This document shows positions 36,097-44,701 of a stretch of 50,194 nt of DNA, piece after piece. A program made the translations under genes and the position numbers. How positions within the stretch are numbered: the first letter of the stretch is position 1; the number at the start of each line of letters is the position of its first letter. The DNA is from Frankia sp. AgB32 (GTDB taxonomy: Bacteria > Actinomycetota > Actinomycetes > Frankiales > Frankiaceae): NCBI RefSeq assembly GCF_023243045.1, contig NZ_JALKFX010000050.1, forward strand, positions 1-50,194, written 5' to 3'. The notes beneath the pieces are model-generated. The model had not been told where the DNA came from, made no database searches, and worked only from the letters and a program-made list of their open reading frames with translations.

Positions 36097-39036
36097 ATGC
36101 CCACGGGGGATGATCAACAGAACGGCTCACTCAACGTCTTCATCAGCGTGGCGGGACCGGACCGCCGATGGGCGCGCTGGATCGCCCAGGAATTACGCCG
36201 AGAAGGCCATACCGTCGAGTACGACGAATGGTCCGTGCAGCCCGGGGAAAGCTTTCTGGGTCGTATGGACAAAGGGCTGGCCAGCGCGCAGCGAATTGTG
36301 ATGGTTATATCTCCGGCATATTTTGCTCCGGAATCGTACGTAGGAGAGGAGCGCGAGGCCGCACTACTCCGTGGGCGTCGGGAGAACGATCTTCTGGTGC
36401 CCGTGCTGGTCGCCCCGACAGCTGTGCCGCCACTCTTCGATCGGCTGTCGAGAGTTGACTTCCTCGGCCTCGGTGAACAGGAGGCACGTCTCCGACTTGT
36501 CAGGGCGGTGCGAGGGCTTCAGCCGCCGGCGTTGGCGCAGGACATGACCTGGCCAGGAGACGTTCTGCAGGCCGCGGCACCGACTCCCGCAGAGGACGAC
36601 GAACCGTTTCCAGGCAAGCCTGCCGATTTCGCAGAGCAGGTCGGCCGCCTCCTGGGAAGCGGCTATCAGATCGGCGAGCGCCTGGGTGCGGGGAGCTTCG
36701 GGGTGGTCCTCGCGGGCCTCGACACCCGGCGTCGACGGGAGGTCGCGGTCAAGGTTCTGTCGGCGCCGCAGGAGGACGCTCGGGCCCGATTCGCTTTCGA
36801 GGCGGACGTGCTGGACAGGCTGCGCCATCCCCACCTGGCGCGATTCTATGACTACCACGAGGACGACAAGCTCCAGATCATCGTCATGGAGCTGTTGACC
36901 GGCGGGACGCTTGGGCGGCGCGTGCAGCAACGGGACCTGTCCGGACTCGGTGCCTGCGCGGTGGGGCTTGCGGTGGCCGAGGCCCTGCGGCACGTGCACG
37001 ACCACAATGTCCTGCACCTCGACATCAAGCCGGCCAACGTGCTCTTCGACGAGCACGGTCTGGTCAAGGTGACCGATTTCGGCATCGCTAGGATGTTCGA
37101 CGGCTCAACTGCGACCTCAAGCGCTGTCATGGGAACACCTAGATACATGGCGCCCGAACAGTTCCGCGGGGAGAAGCCCGGGCCGGCCACCGATCTGTAC
37201 TCCCTGGCCGTCATGCTTTACGAGCTTCTCAGCGGATCCCCCATGTTCGGCCCCGATCTGCCGCTGGCGGCGCTATACCATCACCACCTGGGGGTCACCC
37301 CTCCCCCGCCTCCCGACACGCCTCGAGCAGTCGCGGACGTCGTGATGCGCGCGTTGGCCAAGGAGCCGAGGAACCGCCAGCAGTCCGCGCGGGAGTTCGC
37401 CCTGCACCTCGCCGCGGCCGCACGCGACAGCTACGGTTCGGACTGGCTCACGCGATCGGGTGTCCAGGTGAGCCTCAGCGCAGACGTACAGGATGAGGCA
37501 ACCCGCCGGCAGGATATCGACGGGGGTTCCGGCTGGTTCAGGCGCCGGCGGCCGCGCCGGACAGGGCGCAACGCGGTGATCTCCCTCGTCGCCCTTGTCA
37601 CCGTGGCGGCCGTCGCGGCGGCAGCGATCCTGCTGACCGGTACTCGTAACCGGAAGCCAGGTCCGCCCCCGGATTCATGCACCCACTCCAATCTGCTGCG
37701 GTCGGGTACCGACTGTGTCGGGGTGACCGACGGATTCTATCCTTTCGACAGTCGCCTGCAAGATATCGAGAAGAAGATTCTCACAGAAAACACAAAAGTG
37801 GTCGACGGGGGGAATTATGTCACTATCGCCCTCGTTGCACCGCTGACCGAAACCAGGACAACCGCAGCCACCAGCGATATCATGATCGGACGGATCCGCA
37901 GCGAGCTGGAGGGAGCATATACGGCCCAGATCCGAGCGAACAACAACGGCTACCTCGGGGACAGTCCGTCGATCCGACTCCTGCTTGCCAACCAGGGCGA
38001 GACGGAGCAGGCCTGGCAGCCGGTGGTGGAGATGCTCAGGTCCAGAGCGGTGGCCGAGCGACTGGTCGCGGTCGTGGGTCTCGGGATAAGCATCACGCCC
38101 AGCGTGAATACGGCGCGGGCGGTGGCGCAGGCCGAAATCGGCATGGTCGGATCCGTCATCACCGCCGACGGCGTCACCGCGGGTATCCCTGGATTCGTTC
38201 GAGCCACGCCGACCGTCAGCGACGAGGTTTCCGCACTCGCGTCCTATCTCAAGACCCGCCCAGATCTGCGAGATGCGGCGCTGCTCAGCGACGGAAATCC
38301 CGACGATCTCTACACCTCCTCCCTCACGACGGATTTCACCCAGATGCTCGGAAGCTACCTGAGGTCACGACCCGTTCCTGTCCCTTACATCGGGACCACG
38401 AAAGGCGTCGGCAACATTTTCGACCTTATTACGAACAACATTTTCTGTGGACCCAATCCGCCACAGACGATCTTCTATGCCGGTCGCACCAACGGGCTTT
38501 CCATCCTCATCAGTCACCTCCGGCAACGCAGCTGCGCCCGCGGCCCGGTCACCATTCTCACCGGCGGCGACGCGTCCAGCCTGACGCTCCCCCGGTCACT
38601 TTCAGGCGACGCGCCGGTATCGGTCATCTACGCCGCGACCTCCAGCCCGCTGGCGCTCGGCGACAGCCACTGGACCAGCACCACGAACTTCGCCCAGTAC
38701 AGCCGCTTCAAGGCTGACTTCTTGGGCCAGGGGTTCAGCCCGGCCGATCTGGACGACGGGTGGGCCATCCTCACACACGACGCGATGGCGACCGCAACCA
38801 AAGCGATTCGCGCGGTCACCGGGCAGTCCGCGACGCTTCCCACGAAAGAGCAGGTGCGGGATGCGCTGAGGCTCCTCAACACACAGAACAGCAGCATTCC
38901 AGGCGCAAGCGGGACCTTCGAGATCGACTCCCAGACCGGCGAGTCCTACGGTCGCCCGATTCCTCTGATCGAGCTGGATGCCGACCATCCGCGGACCGTC
39001 CTCGCCACCGTTACCCCTCGCCCGCTCTCCCCCTGA
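36097..39036 (+). CDS. TIR - Ser/Thr kinase - TM - periplasmic-binding-protein receptor
   Basis: 979 residues. Residues 12-135 are a TIR/SEFIR-like domain (NVFISVAGPDRRWARWIAQEL, VEYDEWSV, VMVISPAYF, then SYVGEERE with E84/E85 at the position of the usual catalytic Glu). A Hanks kinase spans 190-450: GAGSFG loop, K219, HLDIKPAN with D309, DFG D327 and GTPRYMAPEQ. The catalytic loop has Leu in place of the HRD Arg, so it is a non-RD kinase. An Arg-rich stop precedes one transmembrane helix (493-515). The outer 460 residues resemble type I periplasmic-binding proteins of the branched-chain amino acid/receptor class (VTIALVAPLTE to the DAMATATKAI helix). The start at 36097 has no clear ribosome binding site and could be leaderless. 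Inference: an extracellular ligand controls an inner kinase and TIR effector. No partner gene is adjacent. Confidence 0.85.
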   Translation: MPTGDDQQNGSLNVFISVAGPDRRWARWIAQELRREGHTVEYDEWSVQPGESFLGRMDKGLASAQRIVMVISPAYFAPESYVGEEREAALLRGRRENDLLVPVLVAPTAVPPLFDRLSRVDFLGLGEQEARLRLVRAVRGLQPPALAQDMTWPGDVLQAAAPTPAEDDEPFPGKPADFAEQVGRLLGSGYQIGERLGAGSFGVVLAGLDTRRRREVAVKVLSAPQEDARARFAFEADVLDRLRHPHLARFYDYHEDDKLQIIVMELLTGGTLGRRVQQRDLSGLGACAVGLAVAEALRHVHDHNVLHLDIKPANVLFDEHGLVKVTDFGIARMFDGSTATSSAVMGTPRYMAPEQFRGEKPGPATDLYSLAVMLYELLSGSPMFGPDLPLAALYHHHLGVTPPPPPDTPRAVADVVMRALAKEPRNRQQSAREFALHLAAAARDSYGSDWLTRSGVQVSLSADVQDEATRRQDIDGGSGWFRRRRPRRTGRNAVISLVALVTVAAVAAAAILLTGTRNRKPGPPPDSCTHSNLLRSGTDCVGVTDGFYPFDSRLQDIEKKILTENTKVVDGGNYVTIALVAPLTETRTTAATSDIMIGRIRSELEGAYTAQIRANNNGYLGDSPSIRLLLANQGETEQAWQPVVEMLRSRAVAERLVAVVGLGISITPSVNTARAVAQAEIGMVGSVITADGVTAGIPGFVRATPTVSDEVSALASYLKTRPDLRDAALLSDGNPDDLYTSSLTTDFTQMLGSYLRSRPVPVPYIGTTKGVGNIFDLITNNIFCGPNPPQTIFYAGRTNGLSILISHLRQRSCARGPVTILTGGDASSLTLPRSLSGDAPVSVIYAATSSPLALGDSHWTSTTNFAQYSRFKADFLGQGFSPADLDDGWAILTHDAMATATKAIRAVTGQSATLPTKEQVRDALRLLNTQNSSIPGASGTFEIDSQTGESYGRPIPLIELDADHPRTVLATVTPRPLSP

Positions 39037-39341
39037 CAGCGCGCCTGTCGGTCAGCCGGCAGGCAATCAGCGCTCTGCCGGCGACCATCGGCCTCGACCA
39101 TCGGTCTGCTGCGACGGCGACCTCCGGGGCGTGCGCGCGCAGGCTGTGCACGCAGGTCACCGACCCCACAAAAACCGTGGGCCCGCGCGAGTTGTCACGT
39201 CGATGGTGCGCGAACGGTTCGGACAACGGGGTGTCGGCGTCGCGACCACGCTCGAGGCCGTCGTCCAGCGTGCCACCGGCATTTCCGGGGTTAACGTCGA
39301 ACTCCGCGGCAGCCAGGCCGGCACAACATACTGGAGACACG
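39037..39341. other. spacer after TIR-kinase receptor
   Basis: 305 bases with a two-copy 13-base direct repeat (CGACCATCGGCCT and CGACCATCGGTCT, near 39083-39108). No gene or clear promoter recognised. Confidence 0.35.
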
Positions 39342-39962
39342 ATGAGTGCGTCAGCCACCAATCCCGCGAACATGGTTCCGCCGGGCGGCACGGTCATTCA
39401 CGGCAAGAAGCAGGATCTCGTCGTGACCGACCGGACGATCAGCATCGGCGGGCGGGCGTTCGAGCTCGCGGCCGTGGACCGCGTCGTCTACCGGTCCGCC
39501 GCGCGCATCAACCAGGCCAGCTATCGGATCGGCGTCGGCCAGGGCGACGAGACGTGCCTGTTCACGTTCGACGCCTACAAACGCGGCACCGAACTGGCGG
39601 ACAGCCGGCGGCTGTACGGGCAGGTCGTCGAGGTGCTGGAGGCGGTGGTCTGCCCGGCGATCGCGGCGGCGGCCGCCCGCGCCGTCACCGCCGGGCAGAC
39701 GGTGACCTTCGGCAGCAGCCCGGCGGCGCGGATCAACGCGGACGCCGAGGGTCTGCGGCCACGCCGCCCGTTCGCGCGGACCGTGCCGTGGAGCCGGATC
39801 GTGCACGCCGACCTGCACCAGGGACAGGCTCGGGTCTGGACGGCCGGGTCGGGTGATGCCGAGGACGGCCGGCGAAACTCCAGCCCGGCGATGTCCATGG
39901 ACATGATGGGGTGGAACGCGGTGGTTCTCCCCCGGGTCGTGGGGCTGCTCGGGCGGCGCTGA
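39342..39962 (+). CDS. hypothetical protein, cytoplasmic
   Basis: 206 residues, family not recognised. The N-terminal part (VIHGKKQDLVVTDRTISIGGRAFELAAVDRVVYRSAARINQASYRIGVG) is a run of short strands, like a PH-type or small beta-sandwich fold. A helix with ADSRRLYGQVVEVLEAVVCPAIAAAAARAV follows, then a second strand-rich half (PFARTVPWSRIVHADLHQGQARVW). The two halves resemble each other loosely, so an internal duplication is possible. No signal or membrane segment. ATG 39342 has GGAG five bases upstream. It is convergent with the CopD gene. Codon bias supports a real gene. Confidence 0.7.
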   Translation: MSASATNPANMVPPGGTVIHGKKQDLVVTDRTISIGGRAFELAAVDRVVYRSAARINQASYRIGVGQGDETCLFTFDAYKRGTELADSRRLYGQVVEVLEAVVCPAIAAAAARAVTAGQTVTFGSSPAARINADAEGLRPRRPFARTVPWSRIVHADLHQGQARVWTAGSGDAEDGRRNSSPAMSMDMMGWNAVVLPRVVGLLGRR

Positions 39963-39986
39963 GCGGCCGGGCGTGGGCGCGGCGCG

Positions 39987-41306
39987 TCAGCGATGGGAGT
40001 CGCCGCGGTCGGCGATGAGCTCGGAGTCGCGCGGGCGGTCGGAGTCGTGCCGGCGGTCGGGATCGTGCGGGCGGTCGGGCGTCGCCGGGGGTGCGGCGCG
40101 GCGGGCGGCGGCGCGTCCCGATACCCGGTAGCCGGCGGTCATGACGGCGATGACGGCGACCGTCTCCAGGCTGCCCCAGATCCACGTGGAGGTGCTGGCC
40201 GACTTGGCTTCCAGCGTCGGCAGGGTCGCGGTGGCCGAGGTGGCGTGCTTCGCCGCGTCGGCCTGGAAGGCCTGGTTGCGGGCGGAGCCGTGCAGGAACG
40301 GCGCGACGAACAGGACGGCGGCGACCAGCAGCAGCTCGATGCCGACGACGACCGGGAAATGCCGGGTGAGAATCGTGCGCAGCGGACGTTCGTCGTCGGC
40401 CGCGCGCAGCGCCTCGATCCGGGGGTGCAGGAAGAACTGGTTGACCGCCCCGAGGACCAGCAGCGTTCCGAAAATCAGGATCTTCACGCCGAGGACGCGG
40501 CCGTACATCGTGCTGACGAGCTGGCTGGGGCCGTCGACATGCTCCCAGTACAAGAACAGTCCGGACAGTCCGATTGTTGCCACGCAACCCATCGCGACCG
40601 CGGAGTACCGCCGGATCGTCACCGACCAGAAGGCCGCGCGTCCGACCTCCCCGTCGGCCGCCGCCGGTCCGGTCCCGGGTGCGCCGCGCAGAGCGCCGGG
40701 CAGGGCGAGCAACACCAGGCCGGCGAGGCCGCCGAGCCAGCAGGCACCGCCGGTGAGGTGCAGGATCCACATCCCGGTCTCGACGGCGGTCCGTCCGTCC
40801 GGCCAGGACACGGGCAGCTTCGTCGTCCACAGACTGACGGCGCCGGCGAGCAGCCCGGCGGCGAGCAGCCCGGGCCGCGCCGGTCCCGCCGCGAGCGAAC
40901 GCACGGTCAGCGGCACCAGCAGTGCGGCGCCGACCAGGCTGAGCGTGATCTCGAGGCCGAACAGCAGCCCGGGACCGCCCTCGGTGTAGAGCTGGTCCCA
41001 GGCCGCGCCGTAGTCGAAGCCGCCGGACGCGGCGGAGTCATGGGCGCGCTCGCTCCACACCGCGGGTACCGCCAGCACGCCGAGTACCACGGCCGCCGTT
41101 GCCAGCCGGGAGGTCACGGCGGCGAGCGCGCCGGGTGCCGCGCGCCGCGCCGCGGGACCGGCGGCGAACAGCGCCAGCGCGGCGATCCCGACGAAGCCCA
41201 TCAGGGTGATCCAGGTGGCCCAGGACAGTGCGCTGTCCTGGAACGGCCCCAGTGGCGTCGACGGCGCGGGCAGCGCCGTCACCGACGCGACGGATGCGGC
41301 TGGCAT
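39987..41306 (-). CDS. CopD-family copper membrane protein
   Basis: 439 residues with about eight to nine transmembrane helices. The CopD core (MWILHLTGGACWLGGLAGLVLLALPG, VATIGLSGLFLYWEHV, YGRVLGVKILIFGTLLVLGAVNQFFLHPRIEAL) has the conserved His, Trp, Tyr and Lys positions of the family. CopD proteins take part in copper uptake or homeostasis across the inner membrane. No CopC-like domain is seen. The cytoplasmic C-terminal tail is a His/Asp/Arg/Pro repeat (DRPHDPDRRHDSDRPRDS) that could bind metal. The ATG at 41306 has GGAGGTGAT upstream. Two DtxR/IdeR-like boxes lie in its promoter region, unusual for a copper gene. Confidence 0.87.
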   Translation of the reverse strand: MPAASVASVTALPAPSTPLGPFQDSALSWATWITLMGFVGIAALALFAAGPAARRAAPGALAAVTSRLATAAVVLGVLAVPAVWSERAHDSAASGGFDYGAAWDQLYTEGGPGLLFGLEITLSLVGAALLVPLTVRSLAAGPARPGLLAAGLLAGAVSLWTTKLPVSWPDGRTAVETGMWILHLTGGACWLGGLAGLVLLALPGALRGAPGTGPAAADGEVGRAAFWSVTIRRYSAVAMGCVATIGLSGLFLYWEHVDGPSQLVSTMYGRVLGVKILIFGTLLVLGAVNQFFLHPRIEALRAADDERPLRTILTRHFPVVVGIELLLVAAVLFVAPFLHGSARNQAFQADAAKHATSATATLPTLEAKSASTSTWIWGSLETVAVIAVMTAGYRVSGRAAARRAAPPATPDRPHDPDRRHDSDRPRDSELIADRGDSHR

Positions 41307-41342
41307 GGTGCATCACCTCCGTGGTTCCCGAGCTGGCGGAAC

Positions 41343-41361
41343 CGAGGTTAGGCACCCCTAA
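41343..41361. promoter_or_regulatory. DtxR/IdeR-like iron box upstream of copD
   Basis: CGAGGTTAGGCACCCCTAA matches the 19-base DtxR/IdeR consensus TTAGGTTAGGCTAACCTAA at 14 of 19 positions, counted by eye. It lies 37 bases upstream of the CopD start, where it could block transcription when iron is plentiful. Confidence 0.6.
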
Positions 41362-41424
41362 GCTGCCGTTCAATGTGGGAAGACAGACGCCCAGATCGTT
41401 GAACCTGCAACTGCCCTGCTCCGT

Positions 41425-41443
41425 GTCACCTAGCCTGACCTGC
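41425..41443. promoter_or_regulatory. second, weaker DtxR/IdeR-like box
   Basis: On the minus strand it reads GCAGGTCAGGCTAGGTGAC, with a strong left half (AGGTCAGGCTA) and a poor right half, 11 of 19 positions against the consensus. It lies 119 bases upstream of the CopD start and 37 bases downstream of the ligase stop. Confidence 0.4.
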
Positions 41444-41479
41444 GCCGTCACTGGCGCCCTTCCGGTTCGCCGGCAGCGG

Positions 41480-42649
41480 TCAGTACAGCCCTTCCGGGGC
41501 GGACTGGGCGATCTGCAGCGGCCGCACGTTCGCCACGCCATCGCTGGGCCAACGGTCACCGGCGTCGTAACGGACGGCCTGATCGCGTTCAAGGACGTTG
41601 GGCAGGAACAGGTCGTCGTGCAGAACGGTGAGCCGCACCTGGCCGCCCTCACCGTAGCCGACGGTGCGCCGCCAGTCCGTCTTGTCGACCACCGCCATCG
41701 TGACCTGTGGGTAGTTCGGGGCGTAGGGCAGCAGGTCGTGATCCGGCTCGTAGGGCAGGCCGGCGGCGTTGCCGAAGGTGTTGCCGTAGCTCAGCCCGCA
41801 GGGCGCGCCGCCGAGGATCCCGGCGAACTCCCGGTACATCGCCGGGCTGATCTGGGTACCGCTGAGCCGCACCCCGGCGAGGGCCGCGGCAAGTTCGGGT
41901 CGGCGGCGGACCAGCACCTGGAACAGCGCCGGGGTGGTGTTGAGGTAGTCGACCCGCTGGGTGGTGAGGACATCGGTGATCTGTTCGAGCAGGTGGTCGG
42001 TGTAGGCACCGGCGTCGGCGAGCCGGCCGGCGCGGATGAGCCGCTTGATCCAGCGCGGGTCCATGTCGACGCCGTAGACCACCGACGCGTACAGCTCGGA
42101 GATCTCCCAGCAGCCGTTGCCGATCAGGTGCGGGCCGGTGGGCGCGGCGTGCAGCCAGCGGCGGCGAGGCTCGAAACCCTCGGCGAGGAACGACCACCGC
42201 CGCCACACGCCGCGGTGAACCAGCATGTCCTCGGTGTAGTACACGCGGCAGGGTGTGCCGGTGGTGCCGCCGGACTCCCAGATCCGCCCGGTCAGCGGCC
42301 GGGGTACCGCCTGCGGCACCAGGGTGGTCGGATCCGCGGTGCGCAGCAGCTCCAGTGGAAACGCGTCGAACTCGACGAGCTCGTCGTAACGGGTGATGTC
42401 ACGTGGGTCGAAGGGCAGCTCGCCGGCGCGCGCGAGCCAGTAGGGGCTGCCGTCCTCCGGGTCGAAATGACGGCGCACGACCCGCCTCGTCCAGGCATCG
42501 ATGTCCTGGGCCAGCCAGTCGTCGGTCAGCGTGGGGTGGGGCAGGCCGGCAAGACGACTGTCCGTCGGGACGACGCGGGCCGGCGGGATCCCGGCCGCCG
42601 GTGAGGCGGTGCGGTCGGCTGGGGCACTGGTGTCGGCGGCGGCGGACAC
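41480..42649 (-). CDS. PaaK/EhpF-like adenylate-forming enzyme
   Basis: 389 residues, shorter than full acyl-CoA ligases and close to the EhpF type. The ATP-phosphate loop is WESGGTTGTPCRVYY. Later blocks include VDYLNTTPALFQVLV, VRLSGTQISPAMYREF, YGNTFGNAAGLPYEPDH and VRYDAGDRWPSDGVANV. The usual C-terminal swivel domain with its catalytic Lys is largely absent. Such enzymes activate a carboxylic acid as acyl-adenylate; whether this one makes a thioester is open. The GTG at 42649 is two bases after the acyltransferase stop, with AAGGGG upstream, so the two are translationally coupled. With the PKS genes upstream, a role in starter or tailoring acid activation is likely. Confidence 0.82.
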   Translation of the reverse strand: MSAAADTSAPADRTASPAAGIPPARVVPTDSRLAGLPHPTLTDDWLAQDIDAWTRRVVRRHFDPEDGSPYWLARAGELPFDPRDITRYDELVEFDAFPLELLRTADPTTLVPQAVPRPLTGRIWESGGTTGTPCRVYYTEDMLVHRGVWRRWSFLAEGFEPRRRWLHAAPTGPHLIGNGCWEISELYASVVYGVDMDPRWIKRLIRAGRLADAGAYTDHLLEQITDVLTTQRVDYLNTTPALFQVLVRRRPELAAALAGVRLSGTQISPAMYREFAGILGGAPCGLSYGNTFGNAAGLPYEPDHDLLPYAPNYPQVTMAVVDKTDWRRTVGYGEGGQVRLTVLHDDLFLPNVLERDQAVRYDAGDRWPSDGVANVRPLQIAQSAPEGLY

Positions 42650-42651
42650 CG

Positions 42652-43614
42652 TCAGGCCCCTTGTGGGACGGGCAGGGCGACTCCCAGGTCGTAGATGGCG
42701 GCGGTGAGGTCGGCGACGTGCTCGGGCTTCTCGACGTGGACGACCGGGAAGGGAAACGCGATGACGCCCTCGGGCACTGCCGGCCCGACGACGACGCCGA
42801 GCTCGGTGCCGTTGGCGGCCAGGCCGGAGATCAGGTGGACCATGCTGATCGGGGTCACGGCATTGCGCACGAACAGGTCACGCACCTCCTCCGCGGTGGT
42901 CAGGGTCCGCTCTTCGAGGCAGGACACGAGCGGGATCGCGGGCCTACGGAAGTCCGTCGCGGCGAGATAGGGCGCCATGAAGTCGTTGGCCTGGGTCCGC
43001 AGCGGGCTGTGCACACCCGCCGTGACACCGGGCAGCACCACGACGGTGCCCGGGGTGACCTCGGCGGCCAGCGCTTCCAGCGGCTCCCGGTAGCCGGCTA
43101 GCATCAGCATCTGCTTGGTGTGGTCGAAGGCCAGCCCGAAGTCGCCGGCCAGGTAGACGCCGGCCCTGGCCGGCTCGTAGTAGGCGCCGGGGTCCTCGTC
43201 GACCGGGATGAACGCCAGAGCCAGGCCCTGGGCGGGAGCGTCGGCGGCGGGTGGCGGGGTCTCGCGGGTGTACTGCAACAGCTGGAAGAACGTCTGCCGG
43301 TCGAGGGCGCCCGCCAGGCAGCTGCTGGTCATCGCGCCGAGGCTGAGCCCGCCCGCGGCACCCGGATGAATACCCGCCTCGGCGAGAATGTCGTGGATAC
43401 CGAGGGCGAGCACGGCCTGGCGGATCGACCCGATCGACTGGCGCGGCTCCTGCTCCTCAGGCAGCGGGTCGGTGCGGATCTGCGCCACGGTCAGGCCGGT
43501 CCACAGCGCGACCTCGTCGTAGGCGGCGCGCATCACCGGGAACTGCTCGTACAGTTCCGCGCCCGCGCCCGTGTCATGGCTGATACCGCCACCAAGAATG
43601 TAGCCAAGGGTCAT
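42652..43614 (-). CDS. free-standing acyltransferase, divergent FabD/MAT-like
   Basis: 320 residues. The nucleophile elbow is GGLSLGAM (Ser91) in place of the common GHSLGE, so the His before the Ser is Leu and the following Glu is lost. The catalytic His is likely in the GVHSPLRTQANDFM block, as in AHSPLM of malonyl transacylases. The family opening GQGSQ is replaced by LGGGISHDTG. The extender-binding Arg region is not evident. It probably transfers an unusual acyl group to an ACP, not malonyl. ATG 43614 has GGAGGAGATTG upstream. It is the first gene of a pair with the adenylating enzyme and lies 208 bases after the thioesterase gene. Confidence 0.78.
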   Translation of the reverse strand: MTLGYILGGGISHDTGAGAELYEQFPVMRAAYDEVALWTGLTVAQIRTDPLPEEQEPRQSIGSIRQAVLALGIHDILAEAGIHPGAAGGLSLGAMTSSCLAGALDRQTFFQLLQYTRETPPPAADAPAQGLALAFIPVDEDPGAYYEPARAGVYLAGDFGLAFDHTKQMLMLAGYREPLEALAAEVTPGTVVVLPGVTAGVHSPLRTQANDFMAPYLAATDFRRPAIPLVSCLEERTLTTAEEVRDLFVRNAVTPISMVHLISGLAANGTELGVVVGPAVPEGVIAFPFPVVHVEKPEHVADLTAAIYDLGVALPVPQGA

Positions 43615-43822
43615 CGCAATCTCCTCCCGACGCCGCCTCGCGAGCGACCTGAGTCGTGTGTGCCCATGTCATGAATGCACGGCGGAAGCGCCGGCAGTAA
43701 GCAGAGAGAAATCCACGAATGACGCGGAAATGGGACAGCTCAGCAGCAGGAAGCGATCCGGACTCGTGTTCACCGCGACCGCGCCTGGCTTTTCTTAATC
43801 GTAGGTTCCCACCGGGTGCCGG
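43615..43822. other. spacer between thioesterase and acyltransferase genes
   Basis: 208 bases, AT-richer than the genes (for example TTTTCTTAATC near 43792), so a separate promoter for the acyltransferase-ligase pair is likely. No defined boxes could be assigned. Confidence 0.35.
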
Positions 43823-44701
43823 TCAAGACCCAGGATCGACCCTCTCATCGTTCTGGACGGCACCGGAAGCCCCGCCAGGAAGAAGATGGCTAATTCGGTT
43901 GGCGATTACGGAAAGAACCTCCCGCGCTCTGTCGACGAGGTAGAAGTGGCCGCCGGGAAAGACATGAAGTTCGAATCCTCCGGTGGTGTGGTCGGCCCAG
44001 GCGCGCATGTCCTCGACCGTGGCGTGCGGGTCGCGGTCGCCGGTCAGCGCGACGACCGGGCAGGGCACCGGCGGGCCGGGAAGGTGACGGTGGCGGCCGA
44101 TGGCCAGGTAGTCGCTGCGCACCGCCGGCAGGATCATCCGCTGTAGCTCCTCGTCGTCGAGGATGCGGCGATCGGTGCCGCTCAGCGCGGCCAGCGCCCG
44201 CAGCAGGTCCTCGTCGGTCCCCTCGTGCACCGGTTCCTCGCGGCGGATCGAGGGGGCCCGCCGGCCGGACACGAACAGGACGGCCGGCCCGGGCTCACCC
44301 AGCCGGACCAGGCGCCGGGCCACCTCGTGGGCCACGACCGCCCCCATGCTGTGGCCGAGGAACGCGACAGGCGGGCCGGAGGCGGGGCGGCGCAGCCGGG
44401 CGACGACGGCGTCCGCGAGCGCGTCGATGCTGGTGAGCCCCGGCTCGGTCCGCCGATCCTGGCGGCCCGGGTACTGCACCGCCCACACGTCGGCCAACGG
44501 CCCCAGGACCGCGGCGACCGGCTGGTAGAAACTCGCGGATCCCCCCGCGTGCGGGAAACAGACCAGTCGTGCCCGCGCGGTGGCCGACGGGGTGAACCGG
44601 CGAAACCACAGCAGGTCCCATGGCGGAAAGGCGTGGTCCGACGTGGTCTGCCCGTCCCTGGCGTTGACCGCACCTGCTCGGCCCGGCGGGGCGCCGGTCA
44701 T
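43823..44701 (-). CDS. type II thioesterase
   Basis: 292 residues, alpha/beta hydrolase. The Ser elbow is [18 protein letters not shown], the acid is in LTGDRDPHA, and the His is in [10 protein letters not shown]. The start [18 protein letters not shown] is the usual type II thioesterase signature. These editing enzymes remove stalled or wrong acyl groups from carrier proteins of PKS and NRPS lines. The ATG at 44701 overlaps the PKS stop as ATGA, so it is made together with the last PKS protein. The C-terminal 20 or so residues are polar and extend past the domain. Confidence 0.93.
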   Translation of the reverse strand: MTGAPPGRAGAVNARDGQTTSDHAFPPWDLLWFRRFTPSATARARLVCFPHAGGSASFYQPVAAVLGPLADVWAVQYPGRQDRRTEPGLTSIDALADAVVARLRRPASGPPVAFLGHSMGAVVAHEVARRLVRLGEPGPAVLFVSGRRAPSIRREEPVHEGTDEDLLRALAALSGTDRRILDDEELQRMILPAVRSDYLAIGRHRHLPGPPVPCPVVALTGDRDPHATVEDMRAWADHTTGGFELHVFPGGHFYLVDRAREVLSVIANRISHLLPGGASGAVQNDERVDPGS

